In this document: positions 1 to 7,423 of the stretch, piece after piece
Layout: every line of letters starts with the position of its first letter
Numbering within the stretch: position 1 is the first letter of the stretch
DNA from: Trebonia sp035571275
Lineage (GTDB): Bacteria; Actinomycetota; Actinomycetes; Streptosporangiales; Streptosporangiaceae
Assembly (NCBI GenBank): GCA_035571275.1
Contig: DATMKQ010000273.1
Coordinates: forward strand, 1 to 29,178
Direction of reading: 5' to 3'
DNA length: 29,178 nt
Position numbers and translations under genes: made by a program
The notes under the pieces: model-generated
The model's input: the letters and a program-made list of their open reading frames with translations, nothing else
The model's database searches: none
Told to the model about the DNA's origin: nothing

Positions 1-113
1 GGCCCGGCCCGCGGCACGCCCGGAAACACCCGCAGCCACGGTAAAACGGTCATCCCGCGCACAGTCGCCGCACCGCCCGGAAAAGAAACCGGGCCGAACA
101 CCGACAGCACTGA

Positions 114-148
114 CCTTTTGCAACAGGCCCTATAGGCAGCTCAAAAGG
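114..148. terminator. Weak inverted repeat downstream of recQ
   Basis: CCTTTTG at 114-120 pairs with CAAAAGG at 142-148. The loop between them holds the 8-bp palindrome CCTATAGG. It lies about 90 nt past the minus-strand recQ stop and could end that transcript, but the stem is short and the loop long. Apart from this and a 5-bp CCCGG/CCGGG hairpin near 77-94, I see nothing in bases 1-240. Confidence 0.25.
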
Positions 149-240
149 CCATTCACTCGGTGCGGCACTCCCGCTGCGGCGTCGAGATCGCCACCACCCG
201 CACCACCTACCCGCCTAAAACCGACAGCCCCACGGTCGGG

Positions 241-1833
241 TCAGCCGGGCTGGAGGAGGCCGCGGGCGATGACCGCGGGCAGGTACAACTCGCGGTAGCC
301 GTGCTCGTCGAACAGGACCGTGACCTGGTCACCGTCGTACCGTTGCACCGTCCCCGCACCCCAGTGCTCGCTGACCACTCGCGTGCCAACGGCGAACGGG
401 ACGTCCGCCGACGCGGCCCCAGTCCCAGCGCCGGCCTCGGCGTCCGCGAGGTCGTTGTCGCAGTTCCCGCACGGGCCCGGGTAGTCCTGCCCGAAGTAGG
501 AGAGCAGGAACGAGCGGCGGCAGCCGTCGTATTCGGCGTACCGGCGCATCATGGTCAGCCGCGAGCGCTCGACTTCCGCCTCGCGTTCGTTCGCCGCCTC
601 CGACGCCGGGAAGACCGCGGCGACGGTCATCGCCCCGGTCCACCGCACCTCGCCGCCCGGCTGCCACGCGGCGGCGCCCAGATCGGCGAGCCGGACGAGC
701 GCGGCGGTGTGCTGCCGGGCGCCCGGCGCAGCATCGCGCGCGGCATCACGTCCGGCCGCGAGCGTGGCCGCGGCCTGCTCCACCGCCGCGCCGGAGATGG
801 CGCGCGCGGTCAGCCGGCGCGCCATCTCGAAGTCCTCATACCGGTACAGCAGCAGCGCCTGCGACGGCAGGCCGTCCCGCCCGGCGCGCCCGAATTCCTG
901 GTAGTACGCGTCGAGCGACGGCGGCGGATCATAGTGCAGCACCCAGCGCACGTCCGGCTTGTCGATTCCCATGCCGAAGGCGATCGTGGCCACGATGACG
1001 CGTGCCGAGCCGTCAAGGAACGCGGCCATCGCTTCGTGCCGCGCCTGCGCGGAGAGCCCGGCGTGGTAGAGCGTCACCCGTTCGCCGGCCGCCTCGAGCG
1101 TATCGTGCGCCGTTTGCGAGTTCGCGTGCGTCGCCGCGTAGACGATCCCCTGGCCGCCAAGTTCCGCCACCGCCCGCAGGAGTTCGCGTCGCTTGTCCGG
1201 GACCGTGCGCACCCGGCGCACCGACAGCCGGATGTTCGGCCGGTCGAAGTCGCCGATCACCTGCGCAGGATCGCGCAGGCCAAGCCGCCTGATGATTTCC
1301 TCCCGCACCGGCGGCGCGGCGGTCGCGGTCAGGGCCAGCCTGACCGGTGCGCCGACCGCTTGGGCCTGTGCGCCGAGCAGCATGTAGTCGGGGCGGAAGT
1401 CGCGCCCCCACTGGCTGATCAGGTGCGCTTCGTCCACCGCGAAAAGCCCCGGCCGGGCGCGCCTGAGCACCTGGCGGGTTTGCTCGTTCGCCAGTTGCTC
1501 GGGCGAAAGGAAGACGTACGTATCGGAGTCGCAGGCGGCCAGCAGCGCCTCGGCGCGCGCGCCCACCGACTGCTGGGAGTTGAGCACGATCGCGTGCAAT
1601 CCGGCCGAGCGCAGGTGGGCGAGCTGATCGTCCTGCAGCGCGATGAGCGGCGAGACCACCACCGTCGGCCCGGCCCGCAGCATCCCCGCGAGCTCGTAGA
1701 TCGCCGACTTCCCGCCGCCTGTCGGCAGCACGGCGAGCACGTCGCGGTCCGCGGTCAGGGCTTCGACCGCGCCTGCCTGCCCGGGGCGCAGCCGCTCAAA
1801 GCCGAGCCGCTCCCGCGCCAGCTCCTCGATCAC
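241..1833 (-). CDS. recQ: RecQ-family ATP-dependent DNA helicase (short actinobacterial form)
   Basis: Superfamily 2 3'-5' DNA helicase for repair and recombination, 530 residues. Visible motifs: Q-motif RPGQ near residue 16, Walker A LPTGGGKS at 36-43, DEAH box at 134-137, and the helicase C motif GMGIDKPDVRWVLHYDPP followed by the GRAGRDG arginine-finger motif. The zinc-binding part has C438, C455 and C458, but the usual fourth cysteine is Asp461 (CGNCDND). There is no HRDC domain. Instead the last ~50 residues contain WGAGTVQRYDGDQVTVLFDEHGY-type sequence resembling DUF3553. The start is GTG at 1833, directly after the TGA stop of the upstream small gene, so translation is probably coupled. 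Family assignment is firm; the incomplete zinc site is a direct observation. Confidence 0.93.
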   Translation of the reverse strand: MIEELARERLGFERLRPGQAGAVEALTADRDVLAVLPTGGGKSAIYELAGMLRAGPTVVVSPLIALQDDQLAHLRSAGLHAIVLNSQQSVGARAEALLAACDSDTYVFLSPEQLANEQTRQVLRRARPGLFAVDEAHLISQWGRDFRPDYMLLGAQAQAVGAPVRLALTATAAPPVREEIIRRLGLRDPAQVIGDFDRPNIRLSVRRVRTVPDKRRELLRAVAELGGQGIVYAATHANSQTAHDTLEAAGERVTLYHAGLSAQARHEAMAAFLDGSARVIVATIAFGMGIDKPDVRWVLHYDPPPSLDAYYQEFGRAGRDGLPSQALLLYRYEDFEMARRLTARAISGAAVEQAAATLAAGRDAARDAAPGARQHTAALVRLADLGAAAWQPGGEVRWTGAMTVAAVFPASEAANEREAEVERSRLTMMRRYAEYDGCRRSFLLSYFGQDYPGPCGNCDNDLADAEAGAGTGAASADVPFAVGTRVVSEHWGAGTVQRYDGDQVTVLFDEHGYRELYLPAVIARGLLQPG

Positions 1834-2112
1834 TCAGGACGGCCCGTAGCCCGCCATGCTCAGCATGCGCCGCAAGTCGATGACCATCTGCTCGTCGATG
1901 TCCTTCTTGCCGGTTGGCGGCTCGAGGAATTCCAGCTCAGAGCCAAGCTTGACGGCCACCTTGCCATCGTGGCGAACGGTAACCGTGCCGACGGCTTCCA
2001 GCAGGGACATCACCGCATGCCACTCGATGTTGTGGCTGGTCGGATGCTGGAAGATCTGGCGCAAAGTGTCCCGGTGGCGCCCGTCGAGGTGTTCTGTTCC
2101 AGGCGAAGTCAT
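1834..2112 (-). CDS. Small HicA-like protein
   Basis: 92 residues, ATG at 2112. The region HPTSHNIEWHAVMSLLEAVG, then a short strand with RHDGK, resembles the small double-stranded-RNA-binding-like fold of HicA-family proteins that are widespread as hypotheticals in actinobacteria. The C-terminus (DEQMVIDLRRMLSMAGYG) also fits that layout. No HicB antitoxin lies beside it, so a working toxin-antitoxin pair is unlikely. Its TGA stop abuts the GTG start of recQ (TGAGTG), which implies co-expression with the helicase. The HicA link is a family-level resemblance only; the function is unknown. Confidence 0.65.
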   Translation of the reverse strand: MTSPGTEHLDGRHRDTLRQIFQHPTSHNIEWHAVMSLLEAVGTVTVRHDGKVAVKLGSELEFLEPPTGKKDIDEQMVIDLRRMLSMAGYGPS

Positions 2113-2161
2113 TCCCCGACCTTATCCCCGCCGTCACCGCACCCGCCGCCCGCCCGGTTGT

Positions 2162-2290
2162 TCAGGCCTTGACGAACGGGTTCACTATCGTGAGCGCGCC
2201 GAAGCGGCGGCCGGCCTGGAGATCTTCCGACACGAGGCGCTCCGCGTCGGCCCAGATGGCCGCCTGGATGATCAGCGCGTCCCAGAAGGA
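2162..2290 (-). pseudogene. C-terminal remnant of a VapC-type PIN-domain toxin
   Basis: About 43 codons ending in a TGA. They encode SFWDALIIQAA, then ERLVSEDLQAGRRFG and IVNPF. These match in order the C-terminal third of the intact VapC at 20591-21013 (SYWDAAIIEAS, LSEDL, DYGG, VVNPF). The two C-terminal acidic metal-site motifs (WDA, SED) remain. The N-terminal DTN and central Glu motifs are absent, and there is no start codon between this piece and the LLM gene stop at 2308. It is a decayed fragment, with its 5' part apparently removed by an event at about 2291-2307. Confidence 0.8.
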
Positions 2291-2307
2291 AGCTGCTGGG
2301 CGACAAG

Positions 2308-3198
2308 CTACCTGACGAGCCGTTCGCGTGCCGCGGGGACCACCTCCTGGGCGAAGCGGTCGAGCTGATCGTCGCCTTCGCCCCAGAAGACGAAGGTGTC
2401 GAACCCGTAGGAGTCGGCGACTTCGGCCAGGTCGTCGACCCACTGCGTGACCGGCCCGCGGAACATGCCTTCCGAGGGCCCGTCCGTGACGGTCCCCGAG
2501 ACGTTGAGGACTCGCCGGACGGCGCCCTGCGGTCGGCCCGCGGCGGCGACGGCGTCCTCGAGGCGACTGCTCATCCCCGCGATCTGCCCAATGTCGCCCC
2601 GGAACGAAGGGATCCAGCCATCGGCTGCCCGCCCCGTGAGCTCGAGCGCTCTGGGGCCGTAGACGCCCAGCCAGATGCCGATCTCGTGCGGCGGCACGGG
2701 TCCGGACTGGGCGCCGGCCAGCCGGTAGTAGCTGCCTTCGAAGCGAAGATTGCGCTCCCCGCTCCAGACCTTGCGAATGACCGTGATGGCCTCCTCGAGC
2801 GCGCCGAGCGCCTCGCCGGGCCCGCGGCGCGGCCCGCCGTACGCCTCGATGGCATCCCAGAAGCCGCCCGCGCCCAGGCCAAGCTCAAAGCGTCCGCCGC
2901 TGAGCAGGTCGATCGTCGCGGCGGCCTTCGCCATGACGGCAGGCGGTCGAAGCGGCAGGTTGGCGACGTCGGGGAAGATCCTCAAGGTGGTCGTTGACGC
3001 GGCGATCATCGCCATCAGCGACCAGGTGTCCGCGAAGTTGCGCTGGTAGGGATGGTCCTGGATCCCGACATAGTCCAGCCCGAGTCGCTCGACCCGCTGT
3101 GCCGTGGCGATGAGCGGGCTCGCCGCGTTCGGCACCAGGAAGTACCCGAAGCTGACAGGGCGGCGCGCGGGCGCTTCGGCGGTCACGGCTTGCCTCAT
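2308..3198 (-). CDS. LLM-class flavin/F420-dependent oxidoreductase
   Basis: 296 residues of the luciferase-like monooxygenase fold (TIM barrel). Recognisable pieces: RVERLGLDYVGIQDHPYQ near the N-terminus, DLLSGGRFELGLGAGGFWDAI in the middle, and RAADGWIPSF toward the C-terminus. The spacing and GAGGFW motif suit the F420 or FMNH2 group; substrate and cofactor cannot be told apart here. ATG at 3198 is chosen because it gives a 4-nt ATGA overlap with the upstream nitronate monooxygenase gene. An upstream extension to 3309 would run deep into that gene. The two genes probably form an operon oxidising small nitro or other xenobiotic compounds (inference). Its stop is 17 nt before the VapC remnant. 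Confidence 0.85.
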   Translation of the reverse strand: MRQAVTAEAPARRPVSFGYFLVPNAASPLIATAQRVERLGLDYVGIQDHPYQRNFADTWSLMAMIAASTTTLRIFPDVANLPLRPPAVMAKAAATIDLLSGGRFELGLGAGGFWDAIEAYGGPRRGPGEALGALEEAITVIRKVWSGERNLRFEGSYYRLAGAQSGPVPPHEIGIWLGVYGPRALELTGRAADGWIPSFRGDIGQIAGMSSRLEDAVAAAGRPQGAVRRVLNVSGTVTDGPSEGMFRGPVTQWVDDLAEVADSYGFDTFVFWGEGDDQLDRFAQEVVPAARERLVR

Positions 3199-4247
3199 TC
3201 GAATGTGGCGGCGGCTCGCCGCAGCGCGGCGCCCGCCTGGTCGGCCAGCGTTCGCGCCAGTTGACCGGCCGGCATCTCCACGCCAAGCTGGTGGGTCTGC
3301 CCGGCCCATAGGTTGACCAGTCCAGGATCTCCCGCGTCCCGCGCCGCCGCGCGCAGGGGCGCGGTCACGTAGTGGATCTCGGGATACGCGACGGGCGCCC
3401 CCGCGGTGTGCTGGACAAGGAAGCGATTGCGGATGCCTCGCGCGAGGCGGCCGGTGAAGGCCCGGGTCAGCGCGGTCGCTTCGGTGCCTGCCAGCGCCTT
3501 GCGAAGGACATCGGCCGTGTCGGCTTCCGGGCAGCGCAGGAACGCGGTCCCGAGCTGTGCCGCCGCCGCGCCCGCGGCGAGGACGGCGGCGACCGCCGCG
3601 CCGGTGGTGATGCCGCCGGCCGCCACCAGCGGCGCGTCGGGAGCATCGGCCCGCACGAGTTGCAGCAAGGACAGCAACCCGAGCCCATCGCTCGTGTCCG
3701 CGGGGTCGTCACGGAAGCTGCCGCGGTGTCCGCCGGCCTCTATCCCCTGCAGGACCAGCGCGTCCGCGCCCGCGCCGACCGCGTGCCGCGCCTCCGCGGG
3801 CGTGGTGACCGTGACCCAGACCTCGCTGTCGGCCCGGTGCAGCGCGGAGATCACATCCTCGCCCGGGCAGCCGAACGTGAAAGACACGACCGTCGGCGGC
3901 GCCGCGACCAGCAGGTCGATCTTGGCCGCCCAGTCGTCGTCGTCGAAGCGCGGCGCCCCCAGGCCGACACCCGCGTCGCGGGCGTCGGCGGCCAGGGTGG
4001 CCGCGTACGCCTCGGCGAGGCCCGGCTCGGCGGGGCCGCCAGGCACGAACACGTTGACCCCGATCGGGGCGCCGGTGAGCGCGCGTGTCTGGCTGAGCCG
4101 TTCGGCCAGCGTCTGCGCGGTCAGGTACCCGGCCGCGAGAAAGCCGAGCCCGCCGGCCTCGCTCACCGCGGCTGCCAGCTGCGGCGTCGACGGTCCGCCC
4201 GCCAGCGGCGCCAGCACGATGGGGATGCTCAGCTGTTCAAGTATCAC
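3195..4247 (-). CDS. Nitronate monooxygenase (2-nitropropane dioxygenase family)
   Basis: FMN-dependent TIM-barrel enzyme that oxidises alkyl nitronates, 350 residues, the usual family length. Seen: the N-terminal strand IPIVLAPLAGGPSTPQLAAA, the phosphate/FMN-binding segments VVSFTFGCP, LVLQGIEAGGHRG (containing the family catalytic His), AAGGI and LGTAFL. The start is taken as GTG at 4247, because the family begins just before the IPIVLAPL strand. The longer reading to 4352 adds an unrelated Arg/Pro-rich stretch. No clear Shine-Dalgarno sequence precedes this GTG. It overlaps the following LLM gene by 4 nt. Divergent to the galactanase gene across a 143-nt gap. Confidence 0.87.
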   Translation of the reverse strand: MILEQLSIPIVLAPLAGGPSTPQLAAAVSEAGGLGFLAAGYLTAQTLAERLSQTRALTGAPIGVNVFVPGGPAEPGLAEAYAATLAADARDAGVGLGAPRFDDDDWAAKIDLLVAAPPTVVSFTFGCPGEDVISALHRADSEVWVTVTTPAEARHAVGAGADALVLQGIEAGGHRGSFRDDPADTSDGLGLLSLLQLVRADAPDAPLVAAGGITTGAAVAAVLAAGAAAAQLGTAFLRCPEADTADVLRKALAGTEATALTRAFTGRLARGIRNRFLVQHTAGAPVAYPEIHYVTAPLRAAARDAGDPGLVNLWAGQTHQLGVEMPAGQLARTLADQAGAALRRAAATFE

Positions 4248-4376
4248 GCCAAGACAGGCTACCGAGTGGCGGTCAGCGTGACTTCCCGGCGGTGGGCCAG
4301 GAACGCGCCCCAGCGCCAGCCCCCTTGTGCGCATCAGCCAGGAGTTGTCCACTCGAGTCCGAGCGGGAATCGGATC

Positions 4377-4383
4377 AAAGGAG
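4377..4383 (+). promoter_or_regulatory. Strong Shine-Dalgarno for the galactanase gene
   Basis: AAAGGAG lies 7 nt before ATG 4391. It fixes that start over the longer upstream reading from 4292. The rest of the 143-nt gap to the divergent nitronate monooxygenase shows no promoter I can defend. Confidence 0.75.
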
Positions 4384-4390
4384 ACTCCCC

Positions 4391-6055
4391 ATGCGAAGAA
4401 TCCCTCACCGGTGGCGCCTCGGGCTCGGCGGGTCCGCGCTGCTGCTCATCACCCCCTTCGCCGTCGTGGCCACCGTCTCGCAGGCGCACGGCGCGACCGG
4501 AACCTCAACCGCGGCGTACGCGGCGGCACGCGTGCCCACCGTCAACTGGGCACTGTCCGGCACCGCCACGGCGACCACGGAAGAATCCGCCAACCCCGCG
4601 GCCAACGCGATCGACGGCGACGCGGGAACCGACTGGTGCACGTCCGGCTGGACGGGCACGCTGACCGTCGACCTCGGCCAGGTTCGCGCGCTCGACGACC
4701 TCGGGATCACCATGGACTCCGCCAGCCCCTCCGCGTCCGCCACGATCCAGCTCGCGACCGTAGCCGGGGACTGGCAGCAGCTACCGGCGCTGCGCAACCT
4801 CGCGCTTGACCCGGGCAGCCCGATGTACTTCCCGCTGCCCCGCCACACCAGCGCCAGGTATGCCGCGCTCACCGTGTACAGCGACACCGGCGCCGACGTC
4901 TGCATCGGCGAGTTCCGCGCCTACGGCCAGGACCGGGCGGCGGCGGGCATGGACTTTGGCGCCGACCTGTCCTTCACCCCGCAGGAGCTGGCCGCGGGCG
5001 CCACGTTCAGCGACCAGGGCAAGCCGGGCACCCCGGTGACGATCATGCGGGACGCGGGCGCGAACTACGTGCGTGTGCGGCTGTGGGTCGATCCGCCGGC
5101 CGGCTATAGCGACCTCGCCAGCGACCTCGGCCTGGCCAGGCAGGTGCGCGCGAGCGGGATGAAGATCTACCTCGACATCATGTACTCCGACTTCTGGGCC
5201 GATCCCACCAAGCAGAACATCCCCGCCGCCTGGGCGGGCGAGGACCTGGCTCAGCTCACCGCCACCGTCCAGTCGTACACCCAGCAGGTCATCTCCGCGT
5301 TCGCCCAGCAGGGCACGCCAGTCGACATGGTGTCCATCGGCAACGAGATCCGCAACGGCATCCTGTGGCCCGTCGGCGAGATCAACTGCACGGACTGCGG
5401 CGGCTGGGGCAACTTCACCCAGCTGCTGAAAGCCGGCGTCGCGGGCGCGCAGGCCGGCAACCCCGCGGGCCACAAGCTGCTCATCATGATGCACTACGAC
5501 CAGGGCGCCAACTTCGCGCTGAGCTCGGCGTTCTACTCCGAGCTCGAATCGTACGCAGTGCCGTTCGACGTGATCGGGCTGTCCTACTACCCGGTGCTCA
5601 GCGAACCGGCCATCTCCGGCCTGCGCGCCAACGTGGACGGGCTCGCCACCGAGTTCGGCAAGCCGATCGTCATCGCCGAAACCCAGTACCCGTGGACGCT
5701 GGCGAACGGGAACTCGCCGCTCGGCGACAGCACCGGTGACTTCGCCTGGGAGACGAGCCAGATCGAACCCGGCTACCCGGCGACCCCGGGCGGCCAGCTC
5801 TCCTTCGTCACCGACGAGCTATCGATCCTGGCGAACGCGCCCGACGGGCTGGGCGCGGGCCTCTTCTACTGGGCGCCCGACTGGATCCCCGGCGTGCCCT
5901 GGGAGCCAGGGGCGGGCCTCGGCTCGCCGAACGTCAACATGACCCTGTTCAACTTCCAGGGCCAGGCGCTGCCGTCGATCAACATCTTCGGCAACCCCGC
6001 CGTGGTCTGCGAGCGCGCGAACCCCGGCATCGAGCCCTGCGTTATCGGAGGCTGA
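4391..6055 (+). CDS. Secreted GH53 arabinogalactan endo-beta-1,4-galactanase with discoidin-like domain
   Basis: 554 residues. An Arg-rich N-terminus and hydrophobic core at residues 14-30 form a signal peptide. Residues ~50-180 resemble an F5/8-type C (discoidin, CBM32-like) carbohydrate-binding domain (ANAIDGDAGTDWCTSGWTG, LTVDLG, CIGEFRAYG). Residues ~187-540 form a GH53 clan GH-A barrel: GMDFGADLSF, VRVRLWVDP and SDFWADP. The acid/base is Glu319 in IGNEI and the nucleophile Glu430 in AETQYPW. GH53 enzymes cut beta-1,4-galactan side chains of plant pectin or arabinogalactan. It stands alone with no sugar transporter or regulator beside it. A strong hairpin follows the stop. Confidence 0.92.
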   Translation: MRRIPHRWRLGLGGSALLLITPFAVVATVSQAHGATGTSTAAYAAARVPTVNWALSGTATATTEESANPAANAIDGDAGTDWCTSGWTGTLTVDLGQVRALDDLGITMDSASPSASATIQLATVAGDWQQLPALRNLALDPGSPMYFPLPRHTSARYAALTVYSDTGADVCIGEFRAYGQDRAAAGMDFGADLSFTPQELAAGATFSDQGKPGTPVTIMRDAGANYVRVRLWVDPPAGYSDLASDLGLARQVRASGMKIYLDIMYSDFWADPTKQNIPAAWAGEDLAQLTATVQSYTQQVISAFAQQGTPVDMVSIGNEIRNGILWPVGEINCTDCGGWGNFTQLLKAGVAGAQAGNPAGHKLLIMMHYDQGANFALSSAFYSELESYAVPFDVIGLSYYPVLSEPAISGLRANVDGLATEFGKPIVIAETQYPWTLANGNSPLGDSTGDFAWETSQIEPGYPATPGGQLSFVTDELSILANAPDGLGAGLFYWAPDWIPGVPWEPGAGLGSPNVNMTLFNFQGQALPSINIFGNPAVVCERANPGIEPCVIGG

Positions 6056-6066
6056 GACCTGCCCGC

Positions 6067-6114
6067 GCCGCGCGCACCACGACCAGGCGAGTTGCGGCTC
6101 GCGGTGCGCGCGGC
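6067..6114. terminator. Bidirectional terminator: 12-bp perfect inverted repeat with inner hairpin
   Basis: GCCGCGCGCACC at 6067-6078 pairs perfectly with GGTGCGCGCGGC at 6103-6114. Inside, GCGAG (6087-6091) pairs with CTCGC (6098-6102). It sits in the 129-nt gap between the converging galactanase and DszC-like genes and has no T-tract on either strand, as is common in actinobacteria. A shared terminator is the simplest reading. Confidence 0.75.
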
Positions 6115-6184
6115 CAGCGTGGGCGACCGGGATGAGTTCGTCCGCGGCGGCACCTGGGAATGAGGTCCCGGCCGCCTTTCGCCG

Positions 6185-7423
6185 CTACTCTTTGCGCGGC
6201 GAAGAATGCTGTTGGCCGCGCTCCCGGCTTTGGGCGTACGACGCGCTCGGGCTTGTTCCGTTGAGCACGTAGTCACCGACGATCCTGTCGCGGTAGATCA
6301 CCGGGTTGTGCGAGGCCAGGGTGCGCGCGTTGCGCCAGTGCCGGTCCAGGCGGAACCGCTCGGTCACCGCGGACGCCCCGCCTACCTCGAAGAGTTCGGT
6401 AACCAGACCGAGCACGAGCGCGATGACCTGGCCCTGTGCCGAATACACGGCGGCGTCGGCGCGGTCGAACAGTTCCGGCGTGGCGTGCCCGGCCACCTCG
6501 GCCTGATACACCGCCTCGACCGCTTCCACGGCCGCCAGCGTCGTCGCCTCGGCCGCGAAGGAGGCGCCGGTGATCCGGCCGACGACCGCCTGCACCTGCG
6601 GATCGTCTTGAGGGGCGGGGTACGCCGGGTTGGCCAGGTTGCGGTTGCGCCGCCGCACGAACGCCGCCGCTTCCGCCACGGCCGCCCGGCCGATGCCCGT
6701 CAGCGTCGCCAGGTGGACGAGCTGGAAGAACGCGGCGAGGTAGGACTTCGGCAGCTGGCCGTTGGCGTAGGGCTGCACGTCGTCGGCGTGGATCTCGACG
6801 TTCTCGAACAGGGTCGTCCCGCTGCCGGTGAGCCGCTGGCCGAAGCCGTCCCAGTCGTCCAGCCGGGTCACCCCGTTGGCCGCTGCCGGGACGAACACGG
6901 TGGCGCTGCGCTCGCGGTCGACTGTCGCCGTGGTGTGGATCCAGTCGGCGAACAGGCTCCCCGTCGAGTAGAACTTCTTTCCGTTGAGACGCCAGCCCGT
7001 CTCGGCCGGCGCCTGCGTGACCGTGGTCGCGTTGTCCCAGAACGACTGGTTTCCCAGCTCGCTTTGCGCGTTGCCGACGAGCACCCCGTCGGCGATCCGG
7101 CGCAACCAGCGATCCCGTATAGCCGGGTCGTTGTGGACCAGCCGGGTTTCGACGAACCCGAAGTGCCCCCGTAGCAGCTGGGGCAGGTTCGAGTCCGCCT
7201 GGCCGAGCTCGATCAGGACGCGGAAGAACTGCGGCAGGCTCGCGCCGAGCCCGCCGTACGAGCGGGGCACGCGGATCTTGCCGAACCCGGCCTCGCGCAG
7301 CCAGCTCACCTGGTCATGCGGGAGCCGCCTTGCTGCCTCGCGGTCGACCGCCCCCTCCGCGATCTTGCCGAAGACGGGACGGAATCGCTCCGCGAGGTTC
7401 GCGGCTTCCCTGGCGTCGCTCAT
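6185..7423 (-). CDS. DszC/SfnC-like FMNH2-dependent monooxygenase (acyl-CoA dehydrogenase fold)
   Basis: 412 residues of the acyl-CoA dehydrogenase superfamily, in the branch of dibenzothiophene monooxygenase DszC and sulfur-acquisition oxidoreductases. Seen: LREAGFGKIRVPRSYGG near residue 43, GNAQSELGNQSFWDNATTV, WRLNGKKFYSTGS, and the C-terminal LDRHWRNARTLASHNPVIY with GDYVLNG, a signature of this branch. Such enzymes use reduced flavin and oxygen to oxidise sulfur, rather than acyl-CoA. It ends the long minus-strand operon and overlaps the ABC ATPase by ATGA (7420-7423), so it is translated with the importer. The last ~20 residues are a polar tail. The substrate is unknown. Confidence 0.85.
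   Translation of the reverse strand: MSDAREAANLAERFRPVFGKIAEGAVDREAARRLPHDQVSWLREAGFGKIRVPRSYGGLGASLPQFFRVLIELGQADSNLPQLLRGHFGFVETRLVHNDPAIRDRWLRRIADGVLVGNAQSELGNQSFWDNATTVTQAPAETGWRLNGKKFYSTGSLFADWIHTTATVDRERSATVFVPAAANGVTRLDDWDGFGQRLTGSGTTLFENVEIHADDVQPYANGQLPKSYLAAFFQLVHLATLTGIGRAAVAEAAAFVRRRNRNLANPAYPAPQDDPQVQAVVGRITGASFAAEATTLAAVEAVEAVYQAEVAGHATPELFDRADAAVYSAQGQVIALVLGLVTELFEVGGASAVTERFRLDRHWRNARTLASHNPVIYRDRIVGDYVLNGTSPSASYAQSRERGQQHSSPRKE

Noticed and set aside
160..2172. 670-codon plus-strand open frame opposite recQ
   Set aside because: It is the antisense shadow of recQ and the HicA-like gene. Its translation is Arg/His/Pro-rich without any motif, as expected for GC-rich DNA.
3372..4664. 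Long plus-strand frame opposite the nitronate monooxygenase and entering the galactanase
   Set aside because: Runs antisense to one clear gene and out of frame with the other, with low-complexity Arg-rich sequence.
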